Of a stretch of 64,000 bases of DNA, positions 1 through 11,399 are shown in pieces; positions within the stretch are counted from its first letter, which is position 1, and every line of letters begins with the position of its first letter. The stretch spans positions 187,181,449 to 187,245,448 of the forward strand of contig NC_081411.1 of NCBI RefSeq assembly GCF_030272615.1, in the 5' to 3' direction. The notes beneath the pieces are model-generated. The model was not told the DNA's origin. It saw nothing but the letters and a program-made list of their open reading frames with translations, and searched no databases. The DNA is from Cryptomeria japonica. Lineage: Eukaryota; Streptophyta; Pinopsida; Cupressales; Cupressaceae. A program made the translations under genes and the position numbers.

Positions 1-780
1 AAGTAAGAAAGTATCTCCATCGATTTTATAACCGGACTACCAAAGGTTCAAGGTAAGGATTGTATTTATGTCATAGTAGCAGACTTACAAAATATGCTCA
101 CTTCTTTACCATCTATACCAACTACAGTGCAGTTCAAATAGCAAAAGTGTTCTTTGAGGAAGTTTTTAGACTTCATGGTTTGCCAAGGAATATAGTTAGT
201 GACAGGGACAACTGATTTCTTAGCCAATTTTGGCAAGAACTTTTCAGATTGGCAAGCACAAAACTTAAATCCTAGTACCAGCTATCACCCACAAACAGAT
301 GGTCAAACCGAAATTGTCAATAAATGGATAGAGGGGCATCTAAGTATCTAAGGAACTACGTCACAGGGCAGCAAAAAGCATGGCCTAAATGGCTGCATCT
401 TGGGGAATATTTCTATAATTACACAGATCACATGTCCACAAGGATGAGTCCCTTCAAAGCATTTTACGGATATGAAGCCACATCATTTGGTGGCCTTGTC
501 CAAGATAGTAGAGTACTTGGAGCTAAAGACTTTGTGCAGCAGAATATTGACATCATGAGGACCCTGAAGGAGAACATCTAGCAAGCCCAAAATCAGCAAA
601 AACTATATGCTGATAAGAACCATGGGGAGAGATCATTTGAAGAAGGGGACATGGTGTTTTTGAGGTTACAGCCATACAAACAATCATCAATTAAGCCAAG
701 TGGAGCAGAAAAACTCAAACCAAGATTCTATGGTCCTTACAAAGTCTTGAGAAGGATAGCAGAAGTAGCTTAAGAAGTAT
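1..780 (+). pseudogene. Ty3/gypsy integrase, C-terminal half (element G1, left part)
   Basis: This is the decayed 3' part of a Ty3/gypsy pol gene. Readable segments, across several frameshifts, are a strand motif like SIDFITGLPK near the start, [14 protein letters not shown], and the integrase signature [15 protein letters not shown] around 284-330, whose E is the third acid of the DDE triad. The GQQKAWPKWLHLGEYFYN segment and the SGAEKLKPRFYGPYKVL segment typical of plant chromoviruses follow. The longest clean ORF is 324-581; it ends in a TAG where relatives usually have Gln or Arg. The coding sequence stops near 778 at a microsatellite, and its continuation (chromodomain) reappears at 11672. 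The beginning of the element lies left of the window. It is not functional. Confidence 0.9.
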
Positions 781-881
781 AATACATACATACACACACA
801 TATATATATACATACATACATAGATATATACATACATATACACACACACACACACACATATATGTATGTATGTATGTATGT
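780..881. repeat. TACA/CA/TATG microsatellite, left part
   Basis: Runs of TACATA, CACA and TGTATG lie directly against the broken gypsy pol reading frame. The TACA-rich left half and TGTA-rich right half are complementary, so the tract could fold back on itself. Comparable repeats occur at 11583-11667 on the far side of the hAT element, so this was probably one microsatellite before the hAT inserted. Confidence 0.9.
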
Positions 882-889
882 ATATGTAT
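882..889. repeat. hAT target-site duplication, left copy
   Basis: ATATGTAT stands immediately before the terminal inverted repeat and matches 11583-11590 exactly. Eight bases is the duplication length of hAT transposons. The site is low complexity, so the match alone is weak, but it abuts both inverted repeats exactly. Confidence 0.85.
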
Positions 890-906
890 CAAAGTTCCCA
901 GACTCG
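890..906 (+). repeat. hAT terminal inverted repeat, left
   Basis: CAAAGTTCCCAGACTCG is the exact reverse complement of 11566-11582. GACTCG-type motifs continue inward to about 940. Confidence 0.92.
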
Positions 907-1223
907 AACTTGTGACTCGGCAACGACTCGACAATGAATCGGCAAAATAAAAAAACCCTTGAAATTTAGAGATTTTTAACAATTTAAAACTTGTTTCATG
1001 CACCCATTATTGAATAAAGCTTAAAGACACTATAACATCATCAAATTTAAGCTAATTTGATCACATACATAAACATACATCCATCACATTCGTAGAAATG
1101 TAAATTGTAGCTGAAGGAAATAGAAAACATAGATATATAGAGTTATAAATGTTGTCAAATGTATATAAAATCCATGACATCAAATGTTCCCAAACATATA
1201 TGTAATTGTAAACAAAAACAAGT

Positions 1224-4081
1224 CTATGGCTCAAGCTCTAGCTCATCCTCAGCCTTAGCCTCAGAGTAGTCTGTCTGCCTCTTACAAATACGTCTAAGGT
1301 AGGTCCTGGATGACTGAGTAGCCATAGTCTCCGCCTGTGAGGTGCCACAATGATCAACATCAGTTGTGCCTGTGCCGGATCGTGCTCTATCCTCCTCCTT
1401 TGCCATAGCCATAGCATCAACCTCTCTGTCTGCCTGGTCAACCCATTCATGGTCGTCCTTAGCGAAGACGGGATCGGTAAACTCAGTGATCCACTCAGAC
1501 TCTAGATCAATCTCCGCTAAAGTGATCGGAGTGGAGTTAGTGTCCAAAGTCTGCCTGGTCGTAAGATGGAGATTGTAATGAACAAAAAACAAGATCATTC
1601 AACCTCTGCATAGACAATCTATTACGCCTCTTTGAGTGGATGTGCTCGAACATGGACCAATTGCGCTCACATCCAGAAGCACTACATGGCTGACTCAAAA
1701 TACGGATGACAATTTTTTGAAGGTTTGGGGTTGAGGGCCCAAACATTTGCCACTATCTACCTGAAATAACGAAAAGAAAAAAAAAATCAATCTCATTTTC
1801 AACTTTAAGGGTAGATTATAAAATCAAAAATTAAAATGCATAAGCCATAAACTTAAGAATCTTAAGTTTACATATATTTCTACCTGGCTGTAGTTGTGTC
1901 CGAGCCTCTATGCACATGCTGCTTGCAAAGATTGCTCCTTCTTGATTATTATATTTATCCAGTTGGAGCGTTGTACTTGAGGCTGTGCCATCAGTACACA
2001 ACTTTTGTACCACTGTATACAGGCCACTAAGAACCTCCTCATCCGCCTTGAAGTCATCACGAAATCGAAATGCCGGATTGAGGTAATAGGCTGCTGCATG
2101 GATGGGCCTGTGAAGCTAGTTCTGCCATCTCCTATCAATAATCTCCCAATTGGGGCCATACTTATCCTCATCTCCTGCATATATCGACTTAATGGGCTCC
2201 TTGGCCCTATCCATACCCTCATATATATAGCCCATAGAGGGCTTCTCCCCATCAACAACTCGTAGGAGAACTACCAGGGGCTCAATGACCTGCACATAAT
2301 TTTAAATAAAAACAATTAAGTCACAAATTAAATAAAGAAAAAACAAAATTGCAAAGTTAAATTGTTAATAAATTAAAAGTAAATTACTAAATAGTAGATG
2401 CTAAATGTTAAATTGTAATAAATTTACTTGCACGATTTTTCCACAAGGGGTCCAAAAACCTGGCTCATAAAAAATGCAGTTTACCACATCTATCCCTGCA
2501 GTGGTCGTAGCATAGGATGAGGAAGTCCACTCATCACCAACAAACATACGCCTCAAAGACGTCTTTGATTTCATCAAGGATTTCAGTGTGAGGATGTTTG
2601 AGGCAAACCTCGTGATACCCAGACGAGCCAACTCCTTTGCCTCGTGTATTACCTCATAATGCTAAGGACCAATGCATGATTGCGGATTAACTTGCTGATA
2701 TTCTTGGCCCTTTCAACTATTGCTTTCACCCATTTAAGCTTACCAATATCCTCCAACATGAGGTCAAGGCAATGGGCTGCATATGGAGACCAAAAAAATT
2801 TCGGGTGCCTCTCCATCAGCAATTTACTAGCAGCAATTTTAAATTAATTAGAAATTTTGATGTGTTAAGATAATTTTAAATAATCATAGATGCCTCTCCA
2901 TCAAGACTTGAAAAGTTCAAAGTTTACCTGTAGCAACATAACTGGCTGCATTATCTGTGACCACCTGCACCACATGTTCTTCCTCCACCTCTTGTATGAC
3001 TTCCTCAATAGCCTCACATAAGTATGTGGCATTTTTCACATGTGAGGAAGCATCAATAGAGTTCAAGAACATGGTGGATCTTGAAAATAGAGCAAAATAA
3101 TTATCAATTATCATGTATCAATCAAGTTTCAATAAATCAAAATTTAATTTATTCAATGCATTTAGGGAAGTACAAATTAGAATAATCAATCACCTCCGCA
3201 GGAAACAAGAAAATTTAGGAGTGTTCTATTCCTCCTATCCGTCCAACCATTTGTCATGATGGTGCAACCCTTTTGGCTCCAAGACTGTCGGTGGTCCCCT
3301 AGCTCAACTTTCATATCCTCAAGCATTTCTAACAAGAGGGGGCCACTTAACTCAGCATCAATAGGGGCTTTAAACCCCGCACCGCAAATGGTTATGGCAT
3401 CTACCATGCCTTGCCATTAAGGAGACCTGTCACAAATAGATTATGATTAGACAAAGTAGAGTTCAACTTCAAACTATAAATTTACTTTTAAACTTAAAGC
3501 AATCAAATCAAAAAGAAGTACTTGGCTGTAATGAATGGAATGTTGCATAAGTACCAAAACTTGCAAATTTGTTTTCTTGCAGCATCATGAACCTCCTTGT
3601 TCCAACCCATGCTCTCAAGCGAGGGTTGTGCCCCAAGAGTATTGCGTGGCACAAAGTAACTATCCAACCTAGATTTCCGAACTCTAGGGCCAAAGGTAAT
3701 AGTGCCACTAGGAGGAGTAGAAGTAGAAGCACTAGCACTAGCAGAAGCACTAGGACGAAAGGGAGGCATGGAAGAACCCTCTCCAACATAGCCTGCGTAT
3801 GTGTGTGCATGGGAGCCAATAGCACTTAACTCTTCCAATTGCCTCTTCTTTGTTAACTTTTCTTGTTCATGTGTTTCTAATTGGACATAACAAAAACGTT
3901 TTGCCTGAACGGTTTGTTTTTTACATACCTCAATATCATGGCCAAGTATGCCGGGAATATGGTATTTAAATCTATTGATGCCACCTAAATTAATTTCCTT
4001 ACAAAAAAACCATTTTGTTTGATTTTTTTGTTTATCACAAAACTCTTCAGTATATTTCCAAGCCTCATCCTTTTTAAGCAT
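1224..4081 (-). pseudogene. hAT transposase (BED, DUF659, hATC), six coding exons, broken
   Basis: The gene reads on the minus strand from ATG 4081. Approximate exons are 4081-3522, 3426-3194, 3079-2928, 2826-2428, 2289-1884 and 1760-1224, most with GT-AG borders. Exon 1 has a BED-like zinc finger (DEAWKY, WFFCKE, GGINRFKYH) and a Ser/Ala-rich linker. Exons 2-3 carry DUF659 (GCTIMTNGWTDRRNR, then VVTDNAASYV with the catalytic-region Asp). Exon 4 has AAHCLDLMLEDIGK and GITRFASNILTLKSL. Exon 5 has VVDGEKPSMGYIYEGMDRA and HAAAYYLNPAF. Exon 6 is the hATC dimerisation domain (PNLQKIVIRILSQPCSASG, CERNWSMFEHIHSKRRNRL) with an acidic tail. It is inactivated by a TAA in exon 2, a TAG at 2118-2116 after RWQN, a TAG at the start of exon 6, a probable splice-site loss before 2826 and a one-base T-run frameshift near 1590. 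It would have excised and reinserted the element. Confidence 0.93.
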
Positions 4082-4115
4082 TGTGAAAAATGAATGTTTT
4101 TAGAACGCGAAGGTT

Positions 4116-4402
4116 GCTGCAATAAGAAAAATTTATAAAGTTATAAAGTAATAGAAAAAATCAGCAAACCCTACTTTGTTTAAGAAAAAATTGTAAATAC
4201 ATGTTTAAATTTTTTCTAAAAAAATTTAGGGTTTGCACTTTGCTATTTTTCTACTTCTCTCATTGAAGTTAAACTAAAAAAATAAAAACATTGAAGATTT
4301 GGAAAGTTAACTGTTAAACTAAAAAAATTTAACAAACAAATGAAAAAAATCTATTAACATACCTAAAAAAACCAACGAATTCTACAAAGTTTAACACTTA
4401 CC
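4116..4402 (-). promoter_or_regulatory. 5'-UTR intron of the hAT transposase
   Basis: On the minus strand a donor (GAG then GTAAGT) at about 4401 and an acceptor (TTATTGCAG) at about 4117 bracket an AT-rich 285-bp stretch just upstream of the ATG at 4081. The untranslated first exon would lie within about 4402-4710. This reading is inferred from splice-site quality only. Confidence 0.5.
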
Positions 4403-4715
4403 TCTTTCAAATGAGTTGAGAAGTCTTTCTATGGACTCGTCAATGCTCTCAATACAAGCCTGTGGCCTCCCCAATGTGATTTGTGGTCTCCTTGATGCTC
4501 TTCTTCCCTGCTGGTTGCAAACCTATGTGTTGTCCTCAATTTTTGATTTCAAAAATTGGACTATCACATGGAAATTTTTATTAAAAAATGAAAATTTTTA
4601 CTCTATGGCACGCTTCTCGAGGCAGAAATTCGCCCCATCCTTGGATTGGATCGATTGTTGATCCATCCCCAAGCTACGTTTTGAATTTCGTCGTGTTTCG
4701 AGTCCGTTTGCTATG

Positions 4716-6781
4716 TTTTTGCTTCAATGTAGGGGAATTTTTCAATAATTACCAGTAACTGGTAATTTGTTTTTCAAAACCCCTTGAAGCTTTTGGTCTT
4801 GTAGGGGAATTTTTCTTCAATTACAAGTTTTTGGAAACTGGTAAAAAGGGTTTTAAAACCCCCTTTACTAGTAGAATGACTTTTAAGTATTTTGTAAAAC
4901 TTGTAAATGGGTTTTTAAAACCCCTTTAGATGTTTTTATGACTTAAAAGTTATTTTTATTTTTAAATAGAACTTGTAAATGGGATTTTAAAATCCCTTTA
5001 CATGTTTTAAGTAAAATCACTTGTAAAAGGAATTCTATTTCCCTATTACAAGTAATTTAACTTGTATTTCCTTTTCTAAAACCCGAAATTTGCCTTAGAG
5101 GCAAAAATATGAACATTTTGAAAACTTCTTGTTTCATTTCTAAAACCCGAAATTTCTCCCATGCCTTTGCAAACTGATTTGGGTTCGAATTTTTTGGAGG
5201 AAGGATAGGGATTCCTTCCAAATGTGGATTTGCTGCAACTTTGAAGGATTCAAACCCTTGTTCTACGCATCTATCAAACTGATTTTCGCCATTTGTCTTC
5301 TTCAACGTTTTTTTTTTCTGAATCATGCATTTGTGCCATTTGCCATGGTTTGGAGGTTCGAATCTACCCTTTCCTAGGGCGTTTTTGATTTAATCATAAA
5401 TGCGTTGGATTTCAAGCTTCATTCAAACCGTTTTGTGCGCGTTTTGGGGAATCGATTTGCAAAAACGCCCGAAAAACCAGTCACGTTTTTTGCAAGTTTT
5501 GCACCTTTCTCATTCAAGGTATGCTTTCAATTCTAAATCATTTTTGCTCTCTCTTGTATTTAATGATGAATCAAATTATTTTCAAACTACTTCCTTGGCA
5601 TTTTTATTGGCATTTTTATAGCAAATCGGTTTTTCTTTGGTCACCATGCGTGGCTAAGTTTCTTCCTTTGTTTAAATTCTATTTAAAGGGTTTCATCTTC
5701 CATGTTTGGTTGACTCTACAAGCTTGGATCTCTCCTCTTCTTTTCAAGGTAATTTTTATTTTTGTATTTCTTTCTTGTTTCTTTCTTTGCATTTTCTTGT
5801 TTAAATTTTGGTTTTGTTCATGTTCATATTGGGTTTATGAGAGGAAATTCCTCATTTTACAAAGAAATTTGTATAGTAAAAGTTGTTCGTCCCCATTGAA
5901 AATTCTCCTTCTTTACTTGCATTCGGGTTTTAGAAACCCGATTGCAAGTAAGAGGAAAATATGTGTTCTTCCCTTTTTTTTTGGACAAAGACTTAACCTT
6001 CTTTGATCCAAAAGATCAAGTTTCAAAACAAAGAAATATGTGTTCTTCCCAATTTGTTTTTCCCAATTTGTAAAGAAATTTGCAAGTGTGAAAAGTTCTA
6101 CTTCAAAATGTGTTCTTCCCTTTTTTGGACAAAGACTTAACCTTCTTTAGTCCAAAAATCAAGTTTCAATGGTAAAAAAAATCAAGTTCTTCCCAATTTC
6201 GGGTTTTGAAATCCGGATTGCAAGTTGAAAGTCCTTCCCATTTTGGCATGACAAAGTTCGAAGTGATCTTCCCGAAATTCATTTTTACCTATCCGCTTCC
6301 AATTCCCTCGTCCGTACTTATCATCTTCGTCGTTTCCTGCATGCCTAAATACCTTTTTTTCGTCTATTCCTTCGATTTTCAGTTTGTAAATAAGTTTGCA
6401 TTTGGATTTAGAAAACCAATTGCAATTGTGTTCTTCCCAACTTCTAAACTGAAAATTCATTCTCCTTCCATTTATTCATGCTTCGTGTTTTGCAAGTATA
6501 ATTGCATTCGGAATTTAAAACCCGATTGCACGTTTGTACTTCCCTCTTGTGTACTTGCAAAACATGTTTCAAAACCCAAAATAAGTCCAAAGCTTATTTT
6601 TCCACCTCTTATATCTCCTCTCACAAAACCAAAATACGAAAGTTGAACTTTCTCATTTGGAGGAGTGAAAATATCTAAAGATACTGACTTTGATATTGCC
6701 TTGATACTCTTGGATTTACATTGCAGCATTCCCAGTTGTTTCCAGATGACAGATGTATCATCATGTCCCACTCCAAAAAAG
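4716..6781 (+). repeat. Array of short palindromes upstream of the unknown ORF
   Basis: No credible gene is seen here. A recurring fold-back motif is seen instead: TTGTAAATGGG-TTTTAAAA-CCC-type palindromes at 4841-4868, 4903-4928 and 4975-5001, a looser one at 5012-5052, a longer one at 5913-5951 (core CGGGTTTTAGAAACCCG flanked by CTTGCA/TGCAAG), and weaker versions near 6200, 6395 and 6495. A direct repeat of about 60 bp (GGACAAAGACTTAACCTTC) occurs at about 5961-6021 and 6110-6170. The region may be the leader of the unknown ORF that begins at 6782. Confidence 0.6.
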
Positions 6782-9700
6782 ATGAAATACAGGTATGATA
6801 AATACCAGAATGAAGTTCCGTAGTCACAGATCTCCTCCTCCCTTGATCATATCAAGGATACTGAGATAGGGCATGTTGACATGTCCGAATTCATACAAAG
6901 GATTGAAGATCCGAAGGAGGGTGATATGCAACGGTTGCTGGACAGCCATATCCATCATGCCGCATCCTTTCCAGTTGCTGCCCTAGAGCCAGAATTTATT
7001 CTAGCATGTGCTCATCATTTTGACAAAGAGTCACGAGTCATTAGAAATGATGATGGGGAAGTGATCATTCGCCTGGATGTAGAAGCTACAGAGAGGGTTT
7101 TTTAAATACCTTCCAAAACTATTTATATAGAGATCTCCAAGCAAAGTGCAGCTGAATACTTTGCCAAAAGGGAGAAAGACTGTAAGCGTCATATCAACAA
7201 ATGGATTCATGAACCTCGCACTGCGCTTACTAGATGGGCAAAGTTATATCGGTCTGATTTCAAGAATGAGATCAGTGATACTATTACTCTTCTTAGCCGT
7301 ATGATGGGATTGGAGCATTCCAATGTTTTTGAACCTTGGATGTACCAATTTATTATGTTAGTAAGGCAGTCTCAGCACATCTGTTGGGGTGAAATCATCA
7401 GTGATGCTTTGTGTGAGCAACTTGCAGTCGTCCCTACTACCTTCACCTTCTACATGAATTCACATCTCGTGTATATTGCTGCGTCACTTAGACATTTCCT
7501 AGGTCTTTCCACCAAGGGTGACCGCATGCTTGTACCGGTTTGGGAATACTATGATCAGTTGCCTCTAAGATCAAATAGGTCTCATTTCAGAAGGGTTTAG
7601 GATGCTTTCTTTGGTCATTATTTGTGTCAATTTGACAAGAACCTGAAGAACAAAAGAGTCTCAGATGAAGCATGGGAAAAGGTGAAAGAATATGGTTGTT
7701 TGTTTCTCCAATTTCCAACTTTTACCTACATGAGAGTTGGATGCTATGGCGGGCAGCCTTACATGCTCCCACGGTACCCAACAGATAAGATTATTCTCAT
7801 GGAATTGGGAAGGTAGATCATGGCTGTGCATACACACCAGTCAGTTAAGCACAAGGTTGGCATGGGTATTTCTTCCAACAACCCATTGAAGATTGGTCAA
7901 TATTCTCTGATGACTTCAATCAAGGCCAGGGCTATGGAGACCGAGTTGCAGGAACTTAGACTCAAAAGATTCAAACCTAGAGCTGATTTTGATTACCGAG
8001 GCATGAAGGAGAAGATCAAGAAGACCTTCATCCATGTACACCGGATAGAAGATATCTGGGCTGATCTTCGTACCGAAAAGGAGATTCGCAAGATGGATTA
8101 CTGCCGACTCACTGCAGAACAGATTGTGGATCTAAACCTTGTGAACGTGCCACAAGGTATGATTGATGATGGTAATGTTCTTGATCCTGAGTTTGTCAAT
8201 CAGAATGTTGATGAGGCTCCGCTTCCTTCTATCCACTGGTCCCACAAGGAAGGCACTTCTATCTTGGATAGATTTTAGTCAGTTCTTGCCAATACCAATA
8301 TCTGGCTTAAGAATAATGGTGTCAAGCTCATTAAGATTAAGGTTGGGAAAGAAGATGATTCTACAGGTCCTCTTGGGCGGAAGTCTGAAATTCAACTAGA
8401 CAACAAAGAAGGTGCATCCTCTTCTAGTACGAGGATTAAATTGCGAGTCAGCTGTGCAATGGTGCTTCCTCCTCAGGAAATAACATTTCAAGGCAAGGAG
8501 AAGCCATAGTTGGAAATTCATGTGATTGATCCTGAAGCTTCAGAGGAAGAAACTCAATCTGATAATGCTCCTCAATCACTTTCTACAGAGTCTCCACATA
8601 ATTCTCTTTCTTCACTTCCTATTGAGGTACCCATGTTTCCTCCTGTGATAGATGTGAGCTCTCAATCTGTCCCTTCAGTTTCAGAATCTCCGCAGAATGT
8701 CCTCCCACTTTCAGCAGCAGAACCATCTCAAGGCCATCCTCAGGAAAATTTGTTGAATATCTTTTCGGAAGATCCTTCATATGTACCTGTGTCTGATATT
8801 GATACTTCTATGACCTGTTTTGATGAGTTCATGACATCTTCATCACATCCTGTCGTCACTCAGCAGACTATGGTGGCTATCCAGACGGACACTTCTCCCA
8901 AGGTCACCACTGTTATTCAAACAAAAATTGCTTCTCCCTCTATCCCAGAATCAGAGTTAATGGCTTTACCTCCATGGCTCAGTTCCTTCACTGCAAAGAG
9001 GAAGAAGCAGGTGATCTCACCTAATCCCTTCGACTACCAACAGTGGAAACAATCAAAACCTAAAGCTGTTAAGAGGGCAAAGACAGTTTCAAGGGTGATC
9101 GTTGATGAAAACTGGATGAGAGTGGCAGAGATTGCTGAACCAATATCAGATAAACCAGTTGAAGAAATGCAAGCAGCTGATTATCGGATCACCAAAGTTC
9201 AACTGGGTAAGCAGACTCATGAGGTTGTCAAGCACGATGCTCAACAAACAGTGGCTACATTGGTACAACGGTATGATGAGGTGTTGACCAAGAAAGATCA
9301 ACTGGAAGTAGAAAATCAAAGACTCATGGCAGCCATCCAAAGTATTACTCAACCTTCAAGTGGAGAAGGCCAAGTACCTATTTCTTCCAGGGTCAGCGAA
9401 CCAATCCAAGGTATCGAGAGAGCCACCCAAAAGGTTCAAGCCTTAGACACCTGGGTTGATCAACTGCATGACTTATGTTACAAGTCATAAGACAGGTATT
9501 TGAAACGATGGTTAAATTGGAGATCATTGAAGATAAGTTGAATCAAATCTTGGGTCCTTTCAAACTAAATTTGGAGAAGGTTGAGGGAAATTTAGTTTCT
9601 TGGCGAAAGATGCCTCAATATCAGTTGGGCGTTCTTTAGGTGCATGACGTGATTCCTTCCAGAGTCACGTACATTGAATATGAGGAACTTCTGGAGAACA

Positions 9701-10137
9701 AATCTCTTGTTCTCAAATCACTCATTGAAGAAATTGATGAAACCTTAAAGTTGCGTGAAGTAGTCTTTCAAGATGTAACCTCCCATTGCAAAAAGGCATC
9801 CTGCGACATTTTAAATCAGAATGATGAGCTGCTGCCCGAGGAAGAAGTTCTTGCAGACCTGCAACTCAAGATTCATGATGAATGGAGAAGTGAGCAATTC
9901 CGAGTCGCTTCCATTCAAATATTGATTAAGTATCAAACTGAGTTGCAGGAAATCCGGTTAGCATTGGAAAAAGGCAATTCCACGCTGTGCCAATGCCATG
10001 ATGTCATCGTAAAAACTAGGGTGGTGGCTATGAACACTCATGAACCAGATCCTGATGAATTGCAGAAAGTTATTCAGAAGTTCGAATTGTTTGTATCTTC
10101 AAGAGTTGCAACTTTAAGTGTTTTTAACACGTCGTAA
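6782..10137 (+). pseudogene. Long unrecognised ORF (about 1,100 codons) inside the hAT, decayed
   Basis: I do not recognise this family. One reading frame continues from ATG 6782 to about 9480 and, after a one-base shift, to the TAA ending at 10137. It is interrupted by TAG at 6821, 7598, 7814, 8276, 8507 and 9637 and by TAA at 7103. The N-terminal half is a globular, mostly helical region with conserved-looking aromatic stretches (HINKWIHEPRTALTRWAKLY, MMGLEHSNVFEPWMYQF, YGGQPYMLPRYPTDK). The middle (about 8510-9000) is Ser/Pro/Glu-rich and low complexity. The C-terminal third is charged and helical (LEIIEDKLNQILGPF, EEIDETLKLREVVF). No protease, RT, integrase or transposase motif is present. 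It may be the product of a pol-less LTR element nested in the hAT, or a captured host gene. Its design resembles ORF2 of C2 (59100-62490). Confidence 0.65.
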
Positions 10138-10212
10138 AATTTTAAAATTGTAATTTCAGAATTGTAGTTTCCCTTTTGGCAAGTTGTCATCACTTGCATT
10201 TTTGTAATTGCA

Positions 10213-10364
10213 GGTAAGGCAACTACAAGTTGTGTCCGATTAGGACTGTAGTTGGAATAAGTCTTAGTTAGTTAATGAAGTCATAATAGGTAAGGCAACT
10301 ACAAGTTGTGTCCGATTAGGATTGTAGTTGGAATAAGTCTTAGTTAGTTAATGAAGTCATAATT
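10213..10364 (+). repeat. 76-bp tandem duplication
   Basis: Two adjacent 76-bp copies begin GGTAAGGCAACTACAAG at 10213 and 10289 and end GTTAATGAAGTCATAA. They differ by one base near the middle (GGACTG versus GGATTG). Confidence 0.93.
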
Positions 10365-10449
10365 AGTTGTTGAATATGTCTTGGTGGTTGAGGGAATTTC
10401 TCAAGTTAGTTAGGATCCTCCCACCTTTTTCTCAAGGCTCCTCTCCTAT

Positions 10450-10458
10450 AAATAGAAG
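10450..10458 (+). promoter_or_regulatory. TATA box
   Basis: TATAAATAG in a CTCC-rich context is followed by GAAGAGAGGG and a purine-rich leader. It is a canonical plant TATA box and would be the LTR promoter if the 10138-11253 block is an LTR. Confidence 0.6.
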
Positions 10459-10525
10459 AGAGGGTCCTTTGTAATCTTTATCTTTTGGGAAAGCAAGCAA
10501 AAACTCTGCCAAATTTACAGCAAGA

Positions 10526-10990
10526 AGTCTTTGAGCTTATGTATGTGAATTGAAGGTTTTGAAGAAATAGTAAAGAAAGATTACTCAAGTTTTGAGTCTT
10601 TGAGCTACAAGTTTGAGTTTCATTCTTTTTATTTATTCTATGCAAAGTGTTTCTAAAGGAGCTTAGTCCAATCTGATTTGAAGTCTTTGAGCTACAAGTA
10701 GAGAAGATTAATTAAAATAGGAAATCTCTAGAAGGAGCAGCAAGTCTTTGAGCTTGCGTCTGTTCTTGAGAAAAAATTATTGTTTGATAAGAAATAGCAA
10801 CAAGTCTTTGAGCTTGCATTAGTTCTTGTCTTTGTGTTAAAAGAATAAATTATTCCAGTCTTTGTGCTGTCGTCTTTTATTTATTGTAAAATTTAGTATA
10901 GCAAAGGGTAGATAGGACTTCCAATAGTCAAGTCTTTGAGCTTGATATTGTTGTCCCGTCCCGAAGGAAGTGACGGAAGTCTTTGCGCTT
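10526..10990 (+). repeat. Dispersed AGTCTTTGAGCT phrase, eight copies
   Basis: The phrase AGTCTTTGAGCT (usually CAAGTCTTTGAGCTTG or GCTACAAG) occurs near 10527, 10596, 10682, 10742, 10802, 10857 (TTTGTGCT), 10930 and 10978 (TTTGCGCT). Spacing is irregular, 40-120 bp, and the sequence between copies differs. Confidence 0.85.
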
Positions 10991-11399
10991 TTAGGAAACT
11001 TCATTTCCTTTCTCTCATTTTACTTAAAAGTGGTTATTACTGTTCATATTCAATCGCTATCCTTTTCTGTGAAGAGAAAAGGATATTGTCTTTCTTAAAG
11101 AAAGAAGGAAGATTGCTGTACCATCCTGTTTTTATTTCAGTTTTAGTTAGATAGGGGGAGCCTTCCCTTACTTAGGAGAATTTTTACTCGTGTGCTGTGG
11201 TTGAAACCACAATTTTGTATATTTCCCCAAGTGTACAATATTTTCAACCAACACTATGGCCTCTTGTTTTCCTTTGTCTCTCTCACTTTTCCTCTTCTTC
11301 TCACAACTAGCAATTAGGGTTAAATGAAAAAGAAATTAAAAAAAAAACATGTCAAAAAGCTTTTTTTTTTTTGTTTTTGCAAGTCGAAATTTCAGCATG

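Larger units (their letters stand above)
10138..11253 (+). mobile_element. LTR-like tail following the unknown ORF
   Basis: The block has a canonical TATA box (10450-10458), a 76-bp tandem duplication and eight copies of an AGTCTTTGAGCT phrase. A purine-rich GATAGGGGGAG lies at about 11150, and the block ends in TTTTCAACCAACA, a typical LTR terminus. These suggest an LTR or the 3' end of an LTR element. I could find no matching 5' LTR upstream of 6782, so the element would be 5'-truncated or atypical. Confidence 0.45.

Noticed and set aside
687-1003. Minus-strand ORFs rich in Tyr, Ile, Cys and Val.
   Set aside because: They are translations of the TACA/CA microsatellite, not genes.
5521-6006. 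161-codon Phe/Leu-rich ORF resembling a membrane protein.
   Set aside because: The composition follows from T-rich sequence with the palindromic motif; there is no conserved pattern and no promoter or start context.
6821-9639. Stop-codon readthrough or recoded TAG as an explanation for the TAG-rich long ORF.
   Set aside because: Frameshifts, a TAA and the same TAG bias in clearly dead gypsy and hAT genes fit CAG-to-TAG decay better.
4711-11258. CTATG occurs at 4711-4715 and right after the LTR-like end at 11254-11258, as if it were a target duplication of a nested LTR element.
   Set aside because: A 5-base match is easily found by chance, and the sequence after 4715 does not start with TG or resemble the 3' terminus. 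No matching 5' LTR was found, so the borders are not claimed.
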